A DNA stretch of 14,014 nucleotides from Bryobacterales bacterium. Its GTDB lineage: Bacteria > Acidobacteriota > Terriglobia > Bryobacterales > Bryobacteraceae. Positions 1-6,890 of the stretch are shown in pieces; the stretch's first letter is position 1, and every line of letters starts with the position of its first letter. The stretch is from the NCBI GenBank assembly GCA_003164075.1, contig PLRZ01000473.1:16173-30186 (forward strand), in the 5' to 3' direction. The notes under the pieces are model-generated. The model was not told the DNA's origin. It searched no databases and saw nothing but the letters and a program-made list of their open reading frames with translations. Position numbers and translations under genes: made by a program.

Positions 1-32
1 GCGCAAAGCATGCGCCGAAGAAACACAATCGC

Positions 33-162
33 CAATTTCAGAACTCCTGATGTCGTGGAATTTGCAGTGAGCCTGCGAAGCTCTCGCCATCGAAAGGAAT
101 GGTTCAGCCCATTTTCCCCGCCGGGCTGAAATTGCGGGGCGACATCGGGAGTTCTGAATTTG
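33..162. repeat. Palindromic (inverted-repeat-ended) intergenic element
   Basis: The arms 39-55 and 140-156 are reverse complements at 16 of 17 positions, and the match continues outward with a few mismatches to 33 and 162. Inside lies a perfect 8-bp hairpin, TTCAGCCC at 103-110 with GGGCTGAA at 123-130. The first 35 bases from position 39 recur exactly at 13894-13928, so this is a dispersed repeat and not a unique site. No coding frame is supported. It resembles a MITE or REP-type palindromic unit; which class cannot be told from one window. Confidence 0.6.
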
Positions 163-274
163 CGCGGTTTCCGAGTGCGCCGTCCGCGAATCCACCGCCT
201 GGAACAATCCGGCGAAAGATGGAGATGCGAACGTCGCCTTGAGATCTGCCGGATTTGGTTGCACAGGGTTGCGT

Positions 275-539
275 TCAGAACAGATCCGAATGCGTCCCGG
301 TGCGGACCAGGTACAAATCGTCGCCGTCAACCTTGTAGATCGGCAGCCAGTCCGGCTCGATGTGGCAATCGCGGTGGTGGCTCCATTCGCCGCCGAGCGG
401 GTGACCTTTGTGCCGGGCTGGCAGCGACTCCCTTAATCAGCGGCAGGATGACCTCCCGCAACTTCGCCATGTCCTTGCCGCGCTTTTGAGCGAGTTTCAC
501 ATCGCGACGGAACTGGGCGCCGCCGATCGGGGTCCGCAA
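275..539 (-). pseudogene. YafQ-type (RelE superfamily) mRNA interferase toxin, frameshifted
   Basis: This is the toxin partner of the antitoxin immediately upstream. YafQ-type toxins are ribosome-associated ribonucleases. The frame starts at a TTG at 539, three bases after the antitoxin stop, and gives FRRDVKLAQKRGKDMAKLRE, a typical family N-terminus. At the GGG run (430-432 on the plus strand) the homology jumps to another frame, which reads ESLPARHKGHPLGGEW, then CHIEPDWLPIYKVDGDD and ends LVRTGTHSDLF with a TGA at 275-277. One base is extra or two are missing; the usual family spacing G-E-x-L-P favours two missing. All residues expected for catalysis (His of HPL, His/Asp/Trp of HIEPDW, His and Phe of THSDLF) survive downstream of the break. 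A sequencing error at the G run is the alternative to real inactivation. Confidence 0.8.
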
Positions 540-542
540 CGA

Positions 543-797
543 TCAGATCCCCAGGTCCTTGAAGAGCGCGCCGGCGGAACGTGATCGCTTTCCCTTGCCC
601 CTGTCCGCGGCGCGCATGGCCTTCACGGTAGTGGCGTTGGGGATCTTCACCTCGAAGGGCAAGGCCTTCTCCGCGGCCACGCGGACCAGCAACATGCGAA
701 CCGCGTCGGACACCGAGATGCCCATCCCGGCCAGCGTTTTCGCCGCCCTCTGCTTGGTCTTCTCGTCCACGCGCACGTGAACCATGGTCGTCGCCAT
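543..797 (-). CDS. RelB/DinJ-family antitoxin
   Basis: This 84-residue protein has the ribbon-helix-helix N-terminus of the RelB/DinJ family. A beta strand (MVHVRVDEKTKQRA, residues 5-18) is followed by two helices (AAKTLAGMGISVSDAVRMLL, 18-37). A conserved PFEVKIPNATT segment (47-57) leads to a basic C-terminal tail ending LFKDLGI that would wrap the toxin. The protein should neutralise the adjacent YafQ-type toxin and repress its own promoter through the RHH domain. The start is ATG at 797, with GAGAGG nine bases upstream; an internal ATG at 785 is possible. A perfect palindrome lies 18 bases upstream and is the likely operator. The toxin follows in the same frame after a single stop codon. 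With the toxin frame broken, the antitoxin may now be an orphan. Confidence 0.9.
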   Translation of the reverse strand: MATTMVHVRVDEKTKQRAAKTLAGMGISVSDAVRMLLVRVAAEKALPFEVKIPNATTVKAMRAADRGKGKRSRSAGALFKDLGI

Positions 798-815
798 CGA
801 TCTGTACCTCTCTGA

Positions 816-828
816 GATACATTGTATC
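816..828. promoter_or_regulatory. Candidate antitoxin operator/promoter palindrome
   Basis: GATACA-T-TGTATC is a perfect 13-bp palindrome 18 bases upstream of the antitoxin ATG. On the minus strand it contains TACAAT, a good -10 hexamer, so a bound RHH dimer would block RNA polymerase. No convincing -35 is visible. The decamer GCGATACAAT recurs upstream of the chaperone operon at 10129-10138. Confidence 0.45.
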
Positions 829-1154
829 GCAACGGGGCCGCATCCCCGACGCGTTCCAGGGAGGCGTGATCGCGATCTCAGCCCTTGCCAGGGGGAGCCG
901 CCTGGTATTTGGTTTCGGGCCGACGATCCGTCCAGGCGCCGGGGGAGGGTACAGTCAGGTCTTCGTGAAGTTGACCCAGGTTTGTCCCTGCCAGGCCCGC
1001 GAGGACGAACGAGACACTCGACAAGCGGGCGGTCCGTCTCGCCGTCAAGTGCAGATGCGCAGCGACCCAGCCGCCATGCCGATTAGGCTCCTTCCCAATC
1101 CGCAAGTATGTGCTACAGTGTTCGACGACCACTTTATGCCAGATCTAGCATACA
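829..1154. other. Intergenic region without a supportable gene
   Basis: About 325 bases separate the two divergent toxin-antitoxin loci. Frames cross it on both strands, but none shows a recognisable protein, a ribosome-binding site or a sensible start. Apart from the putative control region next to 1155, I see nothing in it. Confidence 0.5.
1106..1153 (+). promoter_or_regulatory. Candidate control region of the HigB/HigA-type pair
   Basis: TGCTACAGT at 1111-1119 reads as an extended -10 element about 35 bases before the toxin ATG. It sits inside a gapped inverted repeat: GTATGTGCTA at 1106-1115 and TAGCATAC at 1146-1153, complementary except for one extra base. This is the kind of site an autoregulating HTH antitoxin would use. 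The -35 is weak. Confidence 0.3.
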
Positions 1155-1523
1155 ATGGAGCTTGTGCCCGTAGTGCCGGAACAGCCGCGCAAACTGATTT
1201 GGCTTGTCGACTCGCTCGTTCGGTTGACGGGCTTTCCGCCGATGGTTCGGAAGAAGCTCGGGTTCGCGTTGTACCAGTCGCAGATCGGTCAGAGACATGA
1301 GAGCGCGAAGATGTTGCACGGTTTCACGGACACGATCTGGCAGGTACGCGCCGACGATCCGAGTGGCACGTATCGCACGGTGTATGCGGCACAACTTGGG
1401 GAAACGGTCTACGTTCTTCATGCCTTCCAGAAGAAGGCAACATCTGGAATCGCGACCCCAAAACGGGAGTTGGATCTAATCCGGCAACGGCTTCAACTTG
1501 CGCGGAAGTTAGCGGAAAAGTAA
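1155..1523 (+). CDS. HigB-type toxin (RelE superfamily, phage Gp49-like family)
   Basis: This 122-residue protein matches the short toxins encoded just before an HTH antitoxin, the reverse of the usual gene order. Diagnostic segments are WLVDSLVRLTGFPPMVRKKLGFALYQ (residues 16-41, in outline), MLHGF (53-57), the core strand TYRTVYAAQLGETVYVLHAF (72-91) and QKKATSGIATPKRELDLIRQR (92-112). Family members cleave mRNA at the ribosome. Residue matches are seen directly; the activity is family knowledge. The ATG at 1155 fits the family length; no clear ribosome-binding site precedes it, so a leaderless or weak start is possible. The antitoxin begins 11 bases after the stop, so the two are co-transcribed. 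The gene is intact, unlike the nearby YafQ-type locus. Confidence 0.88.
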   Translation: MELVPVVPEQPRKLIWLVDSLVRLTGFPPMVRKKLGFALYQSQIGQRHESAKMLHGFTDTIWQVRADDPSGTYRTVYAAQLGETVYVLHAFQKKATSGIATPKRELDLIRQRLQLARKLAEK

Positions 1524-1534
1524 GGAGAGGGAAG

Positions 1535-1855
1535 ATGCCTAATCGAGAGTTTACGCCGAGTTCCGGAAACGTGTTCGCCGACCTTAACCTTCCACATGCA
1601 GATGACCTGCTGGCGAAAGCCGGGTTAGCCGCGAAGATCATCGCGGAGATCCAGCGGCGACGACTCACGCAGAGCCAGGCGGCCGCGATTCTCGGAATCG
1701 ATCAGCCCAAGGTCTCAGCGCTCAGGCAGGGCAAACTGTCCGGTTTTTCGATCGAGCGTCTGATGCGGTTTTTGCTGGTGCTTGGACGCGACATCGAAAT
1801 AACGGTTAAGGGAAGGGCAAAGTCGAGGTCAGTGGCTAGACTCCGCGTCGCGTGA
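1535..1855 (+). CDS. HigA-type XRE/HTH antitoxin
   Basis: This 106-residue protein has a helix-turn-helix at about residues 44-66 (LTQSQAAAILGIDQPKVSAL). It is preceded by the SSGNVFADLNLPHAD segment and a KAGLAAKIIAEI helix, the usual arrangement of the antitoxins that follow HigB-type toxins. After the HTH comes LSGFSIERLMRFLLVLGRDIEI (69-90 in outline), then a basic tail. It should bind and neutralise the upstream toxin and repress the shared promoter. The start is ATG at 1535 with a purine-rich AGGAGAGGGAAG directly upstream. The spacing of 11 bases from the toxin stop points to a two-gene operon. No sign of decay is visible. Confidence 0.9.
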   Translation: MPNREFTPSSGNVFADLNLPHADDLLAKAGLAAKIIAEIQRRRLTQSQAAAILGIDQPKVSALRQGKLSGFSIERLMRFLLVLGRDIEITVKGRAKSRSVARLRVA

Positions 1856-1942
1856 CTTTCCAGCAGCCAGCCCGCAAGTCGGGTGGAGCATCTCTCACGA
1901 CTACCGCTCAGTGCGGCGTGTATTTCGGGATGATTTCCTGTG

Positions 1943-2272
1943 TCAGCGCACGCTGCCCATTCGCGTCAGAGCAAGCGCGCCATCGTCGGCCGTCCGCAAT
2001 TCCTTGGCCGCAAGCATCTTGGTGATTGCGGCATTGAGTGTCGCAGGCTTTTGGCGGGCAGCGTCACGGAGTTGCGCGCGGGTGAGCCTGTTGGCGCTCG
2101 CGTGCCCCAACACTTCCTCTCGCGCAGTGATCCCTGTCTGGAGCACGAGCGGCTTGCCATCCGGTTCGTGGATGAGCGAATGCTGGAGCTGCACGATGTT
2201 CGCGATCGTCTCGGCGATGACTTCGCGGTCGGCGTTCCAGGCGATGCGACTGGAGCACCGGCGAAGACAAAG
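1943..2272 (-). CDS. Unrecognised frame, possibly a 5'-truncated gene next to the attachment site
   Basis: I do not recognise this protein. From a weak TTG at 2272 it reads about 109 residues, including NADREVIAETIANIVQLQHS and, near the end, LTRAQLRDAARQKPATLNAA followed by ITKMLAAKELRTADDGALAL. The last part has the rhythm of a winged helix-turn-helix (helix, helix, wing). No ATG or GTG lies upstream in frame, and no ribosome-binding site precedes the TTG. The frame stays open into the tRNA repeat at 2342, but that stretch is antisense tRNA and not protein. It may be the 3' remnant of a gene, perhaps from an earlier insertion at the same tRNA. Its coding status is uncertain. Confidence 0.35.
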   Translation of the reverse strand, partial: LCLRRCSSRIAWNADREVIAETIANIVQLQHSLIHEPDGKPLVLQTGITAREEVLGHASANRLTRAQLRDAARQKPATLNAAITKMLAAKELRTADDGALALTRMGSVR

Positions 2273-2313
2273 CAAAAATCGCTTGTTTATCAGGCTGGTA
2301 AGTGATTGAAAGG

Positions 2314-2342
2314 AATGGCGGGGACGACGGGGCTCGAACCCG
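2314..2342. repeat. Distal attachment site: duplicated 3' end of tRNA-Asp
   Basis: These 29 bases are identical to 13590-13618, which contain the T-loop to CCA part of the intact tRNA-Asp gene. Identity stops abruptly after CGAACCCG: the intact tRNA continues into its variable and anticodon arms, whereas here the sequence becomes unrelated. So only the 3' tRNA end was copied. This is the standard outcome of site-specific integration into a tRNA 3' end and marks the far end of the island. Confidence 0.88.
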
Positions 2343-2441
2343 AACATGGCGGTACCAAGGAGTAGCGGCGCGTGCTAAGTGGTTGTGTTTTCAGTGTGCG
2401 CCGGAGGCGAATGTCCATGCCGTACCGGCGTGTTTTCCTGG

Positions 2442-2462
2442 GAGTCTTGCAAGAGTCTTGCA
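2442..2462. repeat. Tandem decamer pair, probable integrase arm-type site (left)
   Basis: GAGTCTTGCA occurs at 2442-2451 and again at 2453-2462, an 11-base pitch, about 100 bp inside the distal attachment site and just beyond the end of the AAA+ gene. The same pair in the same orientation occurs inside the other end (13524-13543). One helical turn per unit and mirrored placement near both ends suit integrase or excisionase binding. Confidence 0.55.
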
Positions 2463-2484
2463 TGGAAAAGGCGGTTCTCTCTTC

Positions 2485-3939
2485 TCACTGAGCGGAGCCC
2501 CGCGACTGGAACTTTAGGAACCTCGCTTCATCCTCCGGGGTAATCGACGGCGGAACTCGCCGCAGAGCATCCAACAGGATGGGTGTCGAAATCGGGGCAG
2601 CCAGCTCACATGCGGCACGAGCAGACTCCTCGACGAGCATCTTGATATCGCTGGCCGAATAGCCATCGAGGATGGCTGCAACACCACGGATATCGAGATC
2701 AGGTTCGATAGGCCGCTGTCGCAAATGAAACTCCAACATGGCGAGCCTCGCCTCCGAATCCGGAGGTGGGATGTACACCAGTTTGTCGAACCTTCCGGGC
2801 CGACGGACCGCGGGATCGATCTTTTCTGGCAGGTTCGTGGCTGCAATCACCAGGACTTTGCGGTCAGCGCAGCCTTCGAGATTCGCGAGGAACTCGTTCA
2901 CTTCCTCCGACTTGTATTGCTGGTGGCCGCCGAGTTCGGACCTGGACGGCGCGAAAGCATCAAACTCGTCAATAAATAGGACTGACGGCGCTTTCTCTAG
3001 AGCCAGATCAAACATCTCGCGTATTCGTAGCACTGTATCGTGGATGTATCGGCTCCCTACATCGGACGGCTTGATGTCCTGAAAAAAGTAGTTGAGTTCT
3101 TCGGCCAGTTGGCGTGCTATGTACGTCTTTCCGCATCCCGGCGGTCCATAGAAAAGAATTCCGTTGGGGAAGCCAATCCGGTATTTTTCGTAGATCGCCG
3201 GACTTCGCAAAGGGCCAACTATCTCCTTCCGAAGCTGCTCCTTGAGAACACCCATTCCAGCGACTTGGCTCAGCCCTCGATTCTCGCCTGTTTGGGGGAC
3301 ATCGCCAAGGCTTAAGACCGATTCGCTATCCGTAGCCGCCAGGTATCCGATCAACACATCGAGCGCATCAGCGGACATACACCGATTCCAGGAGGCCACC
3401 TTATCGATGTTGGCGGCGACGGCCTCCGGATCTATGCCAGTGCTGCACGATAAGAGCACGGTGGCGAGGTCGTGCAAGACTTGAGCCCTGGACGCACTCT
3501 CCGCGAACGCCGCACAGACCGGGACCAGCCCCTCTTTGGAGATCCACAGCAAAGAAGAGCACAGAATGGGCCGGAGATTCGCCTCCACAGCGTTTTCCAA
3601 CAACTTAACGCTCGCAGCCAGCAGGGGCCCCCACTGTACGTTCTGCATTGACGAGATGTTGCCGGGCAACCAACGGCCATGGACACGGATCGACCGCGTG
3701 TTGTTGCCGAGATCCTCGGATAGGTCCGTTACGAGATGTTCATCGAGAATGCGCCACCATTCGGTCAGGCCATCCCTGTCTGGCTCCGTTGAACGGACAA
3801 GTATTAGATCGGAATCGGCCGACGTTTCAAGTAAATACACCTCGATTGACTCGTCGGAATGCAACGCCTTTCGCACTGGCGGGAGATCTCCGACTCGGAA
3901 TCCAAGCGGTAAGGTGGGGCGGCGCGTGATGAATTCCAT
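2485..3939 (-). CDS. AAA+ ATPase (classical AAA clade) with novel N-terminal half
   Basis: This 484-residue protein has a single AAA+ module at about residues 225-470. Walker A is GPPGCGKT (265-272) and Walker B is SVLFIDEFDAF (319-329, D324/E325). Sensor 1 is Asn369 in IAATN, the second region of homology runs through VRRPGRFD (378-385) with arginine-finger candidates, and GYSASDIKMLVEE gives the sensor-2 helix. This is the Cdc48/FtsH/spastin type that remodels or unfolds proteins. Residues 1-220 are unfamiliar; the spacing faintly recalls a degenerate kinase-like fold, but no catalytic HRD or DFG is present. No protease domain is attached. The frame is open to 4020, but I chose the ATG at 3939: it begins five bases after the Hsp70 stop, whereas the longer start would overlap Hsp70 by 76 bases. 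It is the last gene of the chaperone operon and probably acts on Hsp70 clients. Confidence 0.92.
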   Translation of the reverse strand: MEFITRRPTLPLGFRVGDLPPVRKALHSDESIEVYLLETSADSDLILVRSTEPDRDGLTEWWRILDEHLVTDLSEDLGNNTRSIRVHGRWLPGNISSMQNVQWGPLLAASVKLLENAVEANLRPILCSSLLWISKEGLVPVCAAFAESASRAQVLHDLATVLLSCSTGIDPEAVAANIDKVASWNRCMSADALDVLIGYLAATDSESVLSLGDVPQTGENRGLSQVAGMGVLKEQLRKEIVGPLRSPAIYEKYRIGFPNGILFYGPPGCGKTYIARQLAEELNYFFQDIKPSDVGSRYIHDTVLRIREMFDLALEKAPSVLFIDEFDAFAPSRSELGGHQQYKSEEVNEFLANLEGCADRKVLVIAATNLPEKIDPAVRRPGRFDKLVYIPPPDSEARLAMLEFHLRQRPIEPDLDIRGVAAILDGYSASDIKMLVEESARAACELAAPISTPILLDALRRVPPSITPEDEARFLKFQSRGSAQ

Positions 3940-3944
3940 AGGTG

Positions 3945-6455
3945 TCAGTATTGCCGTAGACCAGGCGGTTTGGCGCGCTCCTCGTCTGCTGCTTTCTCGT
4001 CCTGCGGCCAGAGCTTCCACAAATGCTTGACGGCTTCGCGCAGAGAAACGGAGTCACCCTTGCGAACAGCCAACTCTCCGGCGTCGAGCCACTTCCTAGC
4101 TTCCTGCTGATTCACGAATCTCTGCCCGGAGCGCTGTTGAGCTTCAAAGGTATCCTTCCAGTACTTGTCTTGATTAGATCGAACACGCCCGCCGTGAGCA
4201 TCCAGATCTTCGCCGGCCTTTCGAGCACCTCTCTGATCGTCGCGGCTCAATGCTTCCTCAAGTTTGCGCTTCAGTTGTGCGCTTTCCCGCTTCTCGACCT
4301 CAGTCCCAAATTTCTCGGTGATCTGTGTCGTCCTCTCAGCCCGCGCCATTAGTTTTTCGTTTTCTGTCACGGAAATAGCACCAGATCCAGTCGCCCCTTC
4401 GAGGGGAACCAGGCGCCTCCGGATGTCCCGCATCCGTGCGAGCACGCGGCTGGCGAAATCCGGGTCATCGGAGAGTTCTCCCGACCCGAGATCCAGGTCC
4501 ACATCCTCAAGGTCTCTCCTGAGCCGGGTAACTTCCTGGACTGCGGCTGGGTCGTCTCGTTCGGCCACGACCGGCTCCACGGCTGCGAGCCGATCGAGCA
4601 ATGGCCCAATGGAATCCGCCAGTCTGTCCATTTCTTCCTTCGGGGTTTTCTCCTCCCTGTCGGGCACATAAATCTCCTCGGACAATGGCTCGTTGCCATT
4701 GGGCAACTCAGCATCGACCGTGATCCGTCTGGACTCGTCAATATGCACCGTCAGGACAATCTCGGCACCCGCCGCGATGGGACGGCTCAGGTTGCCACCC
4801 CGAATGTTCATGGCCCCAACCCACAGGTTGGCATCGGGATCCTGCCTTGTCTCCCCCTCCCAGACCTTGATAGAGAGGACGTCGTCGCGCTGAGACCCCC
4901 GCAGTTCGCGAGCCGCGCGATATTTCACTTGGCGTTCTTTCGGCAATAAAGTGCCCTTCGGAAAAACGATGTCCAACCCGGTTTTCCCACCAGCCATTAC
5001 AACCTCAATCCCGATCGAATGGGGAATCGGCGGCGCCCCCGGCACCAGACCATGGCGGATACTCAGTTCATTTGATTCCAGATCAACAAGCGATCCATCG
5101 GCTCGTCTGGCATAGACCCAATACCGGGTCAGTTTGCCTTCCACCAGACGCACGGGGAGATCGACGAAAGCGTCATTCTCCAGTTGAATCCACCCGCTGG
5201 TCCAAAAGCCACCGTCGGCGTCGATTTTGATTTCCTCGATGGCATGCGGCGGCACCACCCTCCCGGTGACTGGCGCTTGTAAATCCGAGCTGACTTTGTC
5301 ATATGCAAGCACCAGATTCACTTTCCCGCCCCTGCTCACCGAAGGTGCGGCCGCCCGCGCCCAATCGACACTGGCGGCAAATATCGCCGCGCCGCGCGCG
5401 ACCACAGTCATCGGGTCGATAGAGGAGTCCAGCTTGATCCCAACGCCATCGGTTAAAGCCGCCCTCAGATACGGAATTCGGGTCGGCCCACCCACCAGGA
5501 GAACGCGATCAAGACCGGACGCGGACAGACGAGCCCCGGAAAGAGCCTCACGAACCAACCCCACGCAAGTACGAATCAGCGGTTCGATTTCCTTCTCAAA
5601 GGCAGATCTGCTGACTTCAATCTCGGCTTCGATTGGCGCTCCAAGACGGTCAAGCCCGACGCCCTCGATGCTGACAATAACGGAGTCACGGGTACTGAGA
5701 TCAATTTTGGCATCTTCGGCCTTCATCAAAAGGCGCCTCAAAAGCCGCAGTCGCTCCGGAGAGGGTGCTTCCGGCAACTCGAATTCCCTTTCAAGTGCGG
5801 GAAGGAAAGCTTTCTCCACAATGAGGCGATCCATATCCTTGCCGCCCAGTAGGTTGTTCCCCTGGTGCTCCAGGATGGTGAGCCGCCCTTCCCGCGTTGA
5901 GACTACGGCGATGTCGAGCGTACCGCCGCCCAAATCGAATACGAGCCAGTATTGATCCCACGACTGCGGTCCTACCCCGTACGCCACGGAGGCCGCAATA
6001 GGCTCCTGCAATAGGTACGTTTCCGTAATTCCCGCCAGCGTGGCGGCACGCGAAGTTGCTTCACATTGTAGGGTGGCGAAAGCCGCCGGAACTGTGATAA
6101 CAGCCTGCTGAATTTCCTCATGCGTTTGAAGACGCACGTCCTCTTTCAGGCTCTTCAGGACCTCGGCGGACAATTCCTCCGGCAACATGTTGCGGCCAGA
6201 AGCGGGGAAGGATTTGCTGACCTTCTGCCCCATTGAGCGCTTAAATTCGGTAGCAACGTTGTCAGGATCCTCGATGACCGCGTTGTACGCACGTTTACCA
6301 ACCAGTAGCCGGCCGCGCTTGGAGATGTGCACCGCCGACGGCGTGACGCTCATTTGATCGTTGTTCTGGTACGCATGAACCTCGACACCGTTGGACCGCG
6401 CAACGGCTGAATTCGTCGTCCCAAGATCGATACCGAATCCGTATTCCACACTCAT
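3945..6455 (-). CDS. Divergent Hsp70/DnaK-like chaperone
   Basis: This 836-residue ATP-dependent chaperone is about 200 longer than housekeeping DnaK. The ATPase domain (1 to about 370) keeps the phosphate-1 loop IDLGTTNS (9-16), a lysine at 72 in FKRSMG matching the catalytic lysine, ITVPAAF (120-126), phosphate-2 FDLGGGTLDI (173-182) and the adenosine motif VLLVGGPTRIP (318-328). The hydrophobic interdomain linker of DnaK is not seen. Instead, about 100 extra residues (376-475) precede a substrate-binding beta domain (about 479-586, with SIGIEV, LPKERQV and ISVKVWEGE-like strands). Residues 600-836 are charged helices, a long lid or coiled coil. The start is ATG at 6455 with GAGGAGG seven bases upstream, and it overlaps the GrpE-like stop by ATGA. 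Catalytic residues suggest active ATP turnover. It is an accessory paralogue rather than the main dnaK. Confidence 0.95.
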   Translation of the reverse strand: MSVEYGFGIDLGTTNSAVARSNGVEVHAYQNNDQMSVTPSAVHISKRGRLLVGKRAYNAVIEDPDNVATEFKRSMGQKVSKSFPASGRNMLPEELSAEVLKSLKEDVRLQTHEEIQQAVITVPAAFATLQCEATSRAATLAGITETYLLQEPIAASVAYGVGPQSWDQYWLVFDLGGGTLDIAVVSTREGRLTILEHQGNNLLGGKDMDRLIVEKAFLPALEREFELPEAPSPERLRLLRRLLMKAEDAKIDLSTRDSVIVSIEGVGLDRLGAPIEAEIEVSRSAFEKEIEPLIRTCVGLVREALSGARLSASGLDRVLLVGGPTRIPYLRAALTDGVGIKLDSSIDPMTVVARGAAIFAASVDWARAAAPSVSRGGKVNLVLAYDKVSSDLQAPVTGRVVPPHAIEEIKIDADGGFWTSGWIQLENDAFVDLPVRLVEGKLTRYWVYARRADGSLVDLESNELSIRHGLVPGAPPIPHSIGIEVVMAGGKTGLDIVFPKGTLLPKERQVKYRAARELRGSQRDDVLSIKVWEGETRQDPDANLWVGAMNIRGGNLSRPIAAGAEIVLTVHIDESRRITVDAELPNGNEPLSEEIYVPDREEKTPKEEMDRLADSIGPLLDRLAAVEPVVAERDDPAAVQEVTRLRRDLEDVDLDLGSGELSDDPDFASRVLARMRDIRRRLVPLEGATGSGAISVTENEKLMARAERTTQITEKFGTEVEKRESAQLKRKLEEALSRDDQRGARKAGEDLDAHGGRVRSNQDKYWKDTFEAQQRSGQRFVNQQEARKWLDAGELAVRKGDSVSLREAVKHLWKLWPQDEKAADEERAKPPGLRQY

Positions 6456-6817
6456 CCACCAACCTCCTCACGGGGTGCGCCACGACGAACCGCTACTTGG
6501 CCAGGGCGAATCAGTCGCCCATTGCGCAACACAATGGGAGCGAGCATTACTTCAATCTTGACAGATTCCGCCGGGGCGCCGGCATCCTCTTCCGAGTCCA
6601 CCACGTCTACCGCCAGGCCCGGGTCATATGGTTGTCCCACGAGATCGCAGGTTTCGAATCCGAGCCCATCGAGAAAGGAAGTCAGGGTGCGAGCGGCCTG
6701 CCGTGCCACTACTCTATCCTTTTCAAAGCCTCTCGCAAGGGCCCAGCGCTGGAGTCGCCAACCATCGATGGCAAGTTCCACCAGTGCCGATAGACCCACT
6801 TCGACTGTCTCGTCCAT
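6452..6817 (-). CDS. Minimal GrpE-like nucleotide exchange factor
   Basis: This 121-codon gene lies between the J-like gene and Hsp70. The second half matches the GrpE beta domain: LTSFLDGLGFETCDLVGQPYD-type helix and loop, then DPGLAVDVV, followed by VLRNGRLIRPGQVAVRRG, the family's R-x-L-R-P-A-x-V-x-V ending. GrpE opens the Hsp70 ATPase domain to release ADP. The N-terminal part is a short helical segment (VELAIDGWRLQRWALARGF) in place of the 60-80 residue dimer coiled coil of E. coli GrpE, so it may act as a monomer. The start is ATG at 6817 with GGGAGG just upstream. A longer frame reaches 6964 but would overlap the preceding gene, and its extra residues do not look GrpE-like. The stop overlaps the Hsp70 start (ATGA), so translation is coupled. 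The assignment rests on the C-terminal match plus context. Confidence 0.8.
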   Translation of the reverse strand: MDETVEVGLSALVELAIDGWRLQRWALARGFEKDRVVARQAARTLTSFLDGLGFETCDLVGQPYDPGLAVDVVDSEEDAGAPAESVKIEVMLAPIVLRNGRLIRPGQVAVRRGAPREEVGG

Positions 6818-6890
6818 TGCGCCTCCCGCCCCAGGTGTTGGGTGGGTATCCCGACATTTGATCCTGACCGTTTCTAGCGGCACCGTCGCA

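Noticed and set aside
1871..1883. Hairpin after the HigA-type gene as a terminator
   Set aside because: The stem is only four pairs (CCCG/CGGG) and no T run follows.
2316..2390. Second tRNA-Asp gene
   Set aside because: Only the T arm and acceptor 3' strand are present; the anticodon and D arms are absent, so it is an attachment-site duplicate.
5227..5955. Plus-strand frame of 242 residues
   Set aside because: It lies wholly opposite the Hsp70 gene, is Ser/Arg-rich as expected of a shadow, and has no ribosome-binding site.
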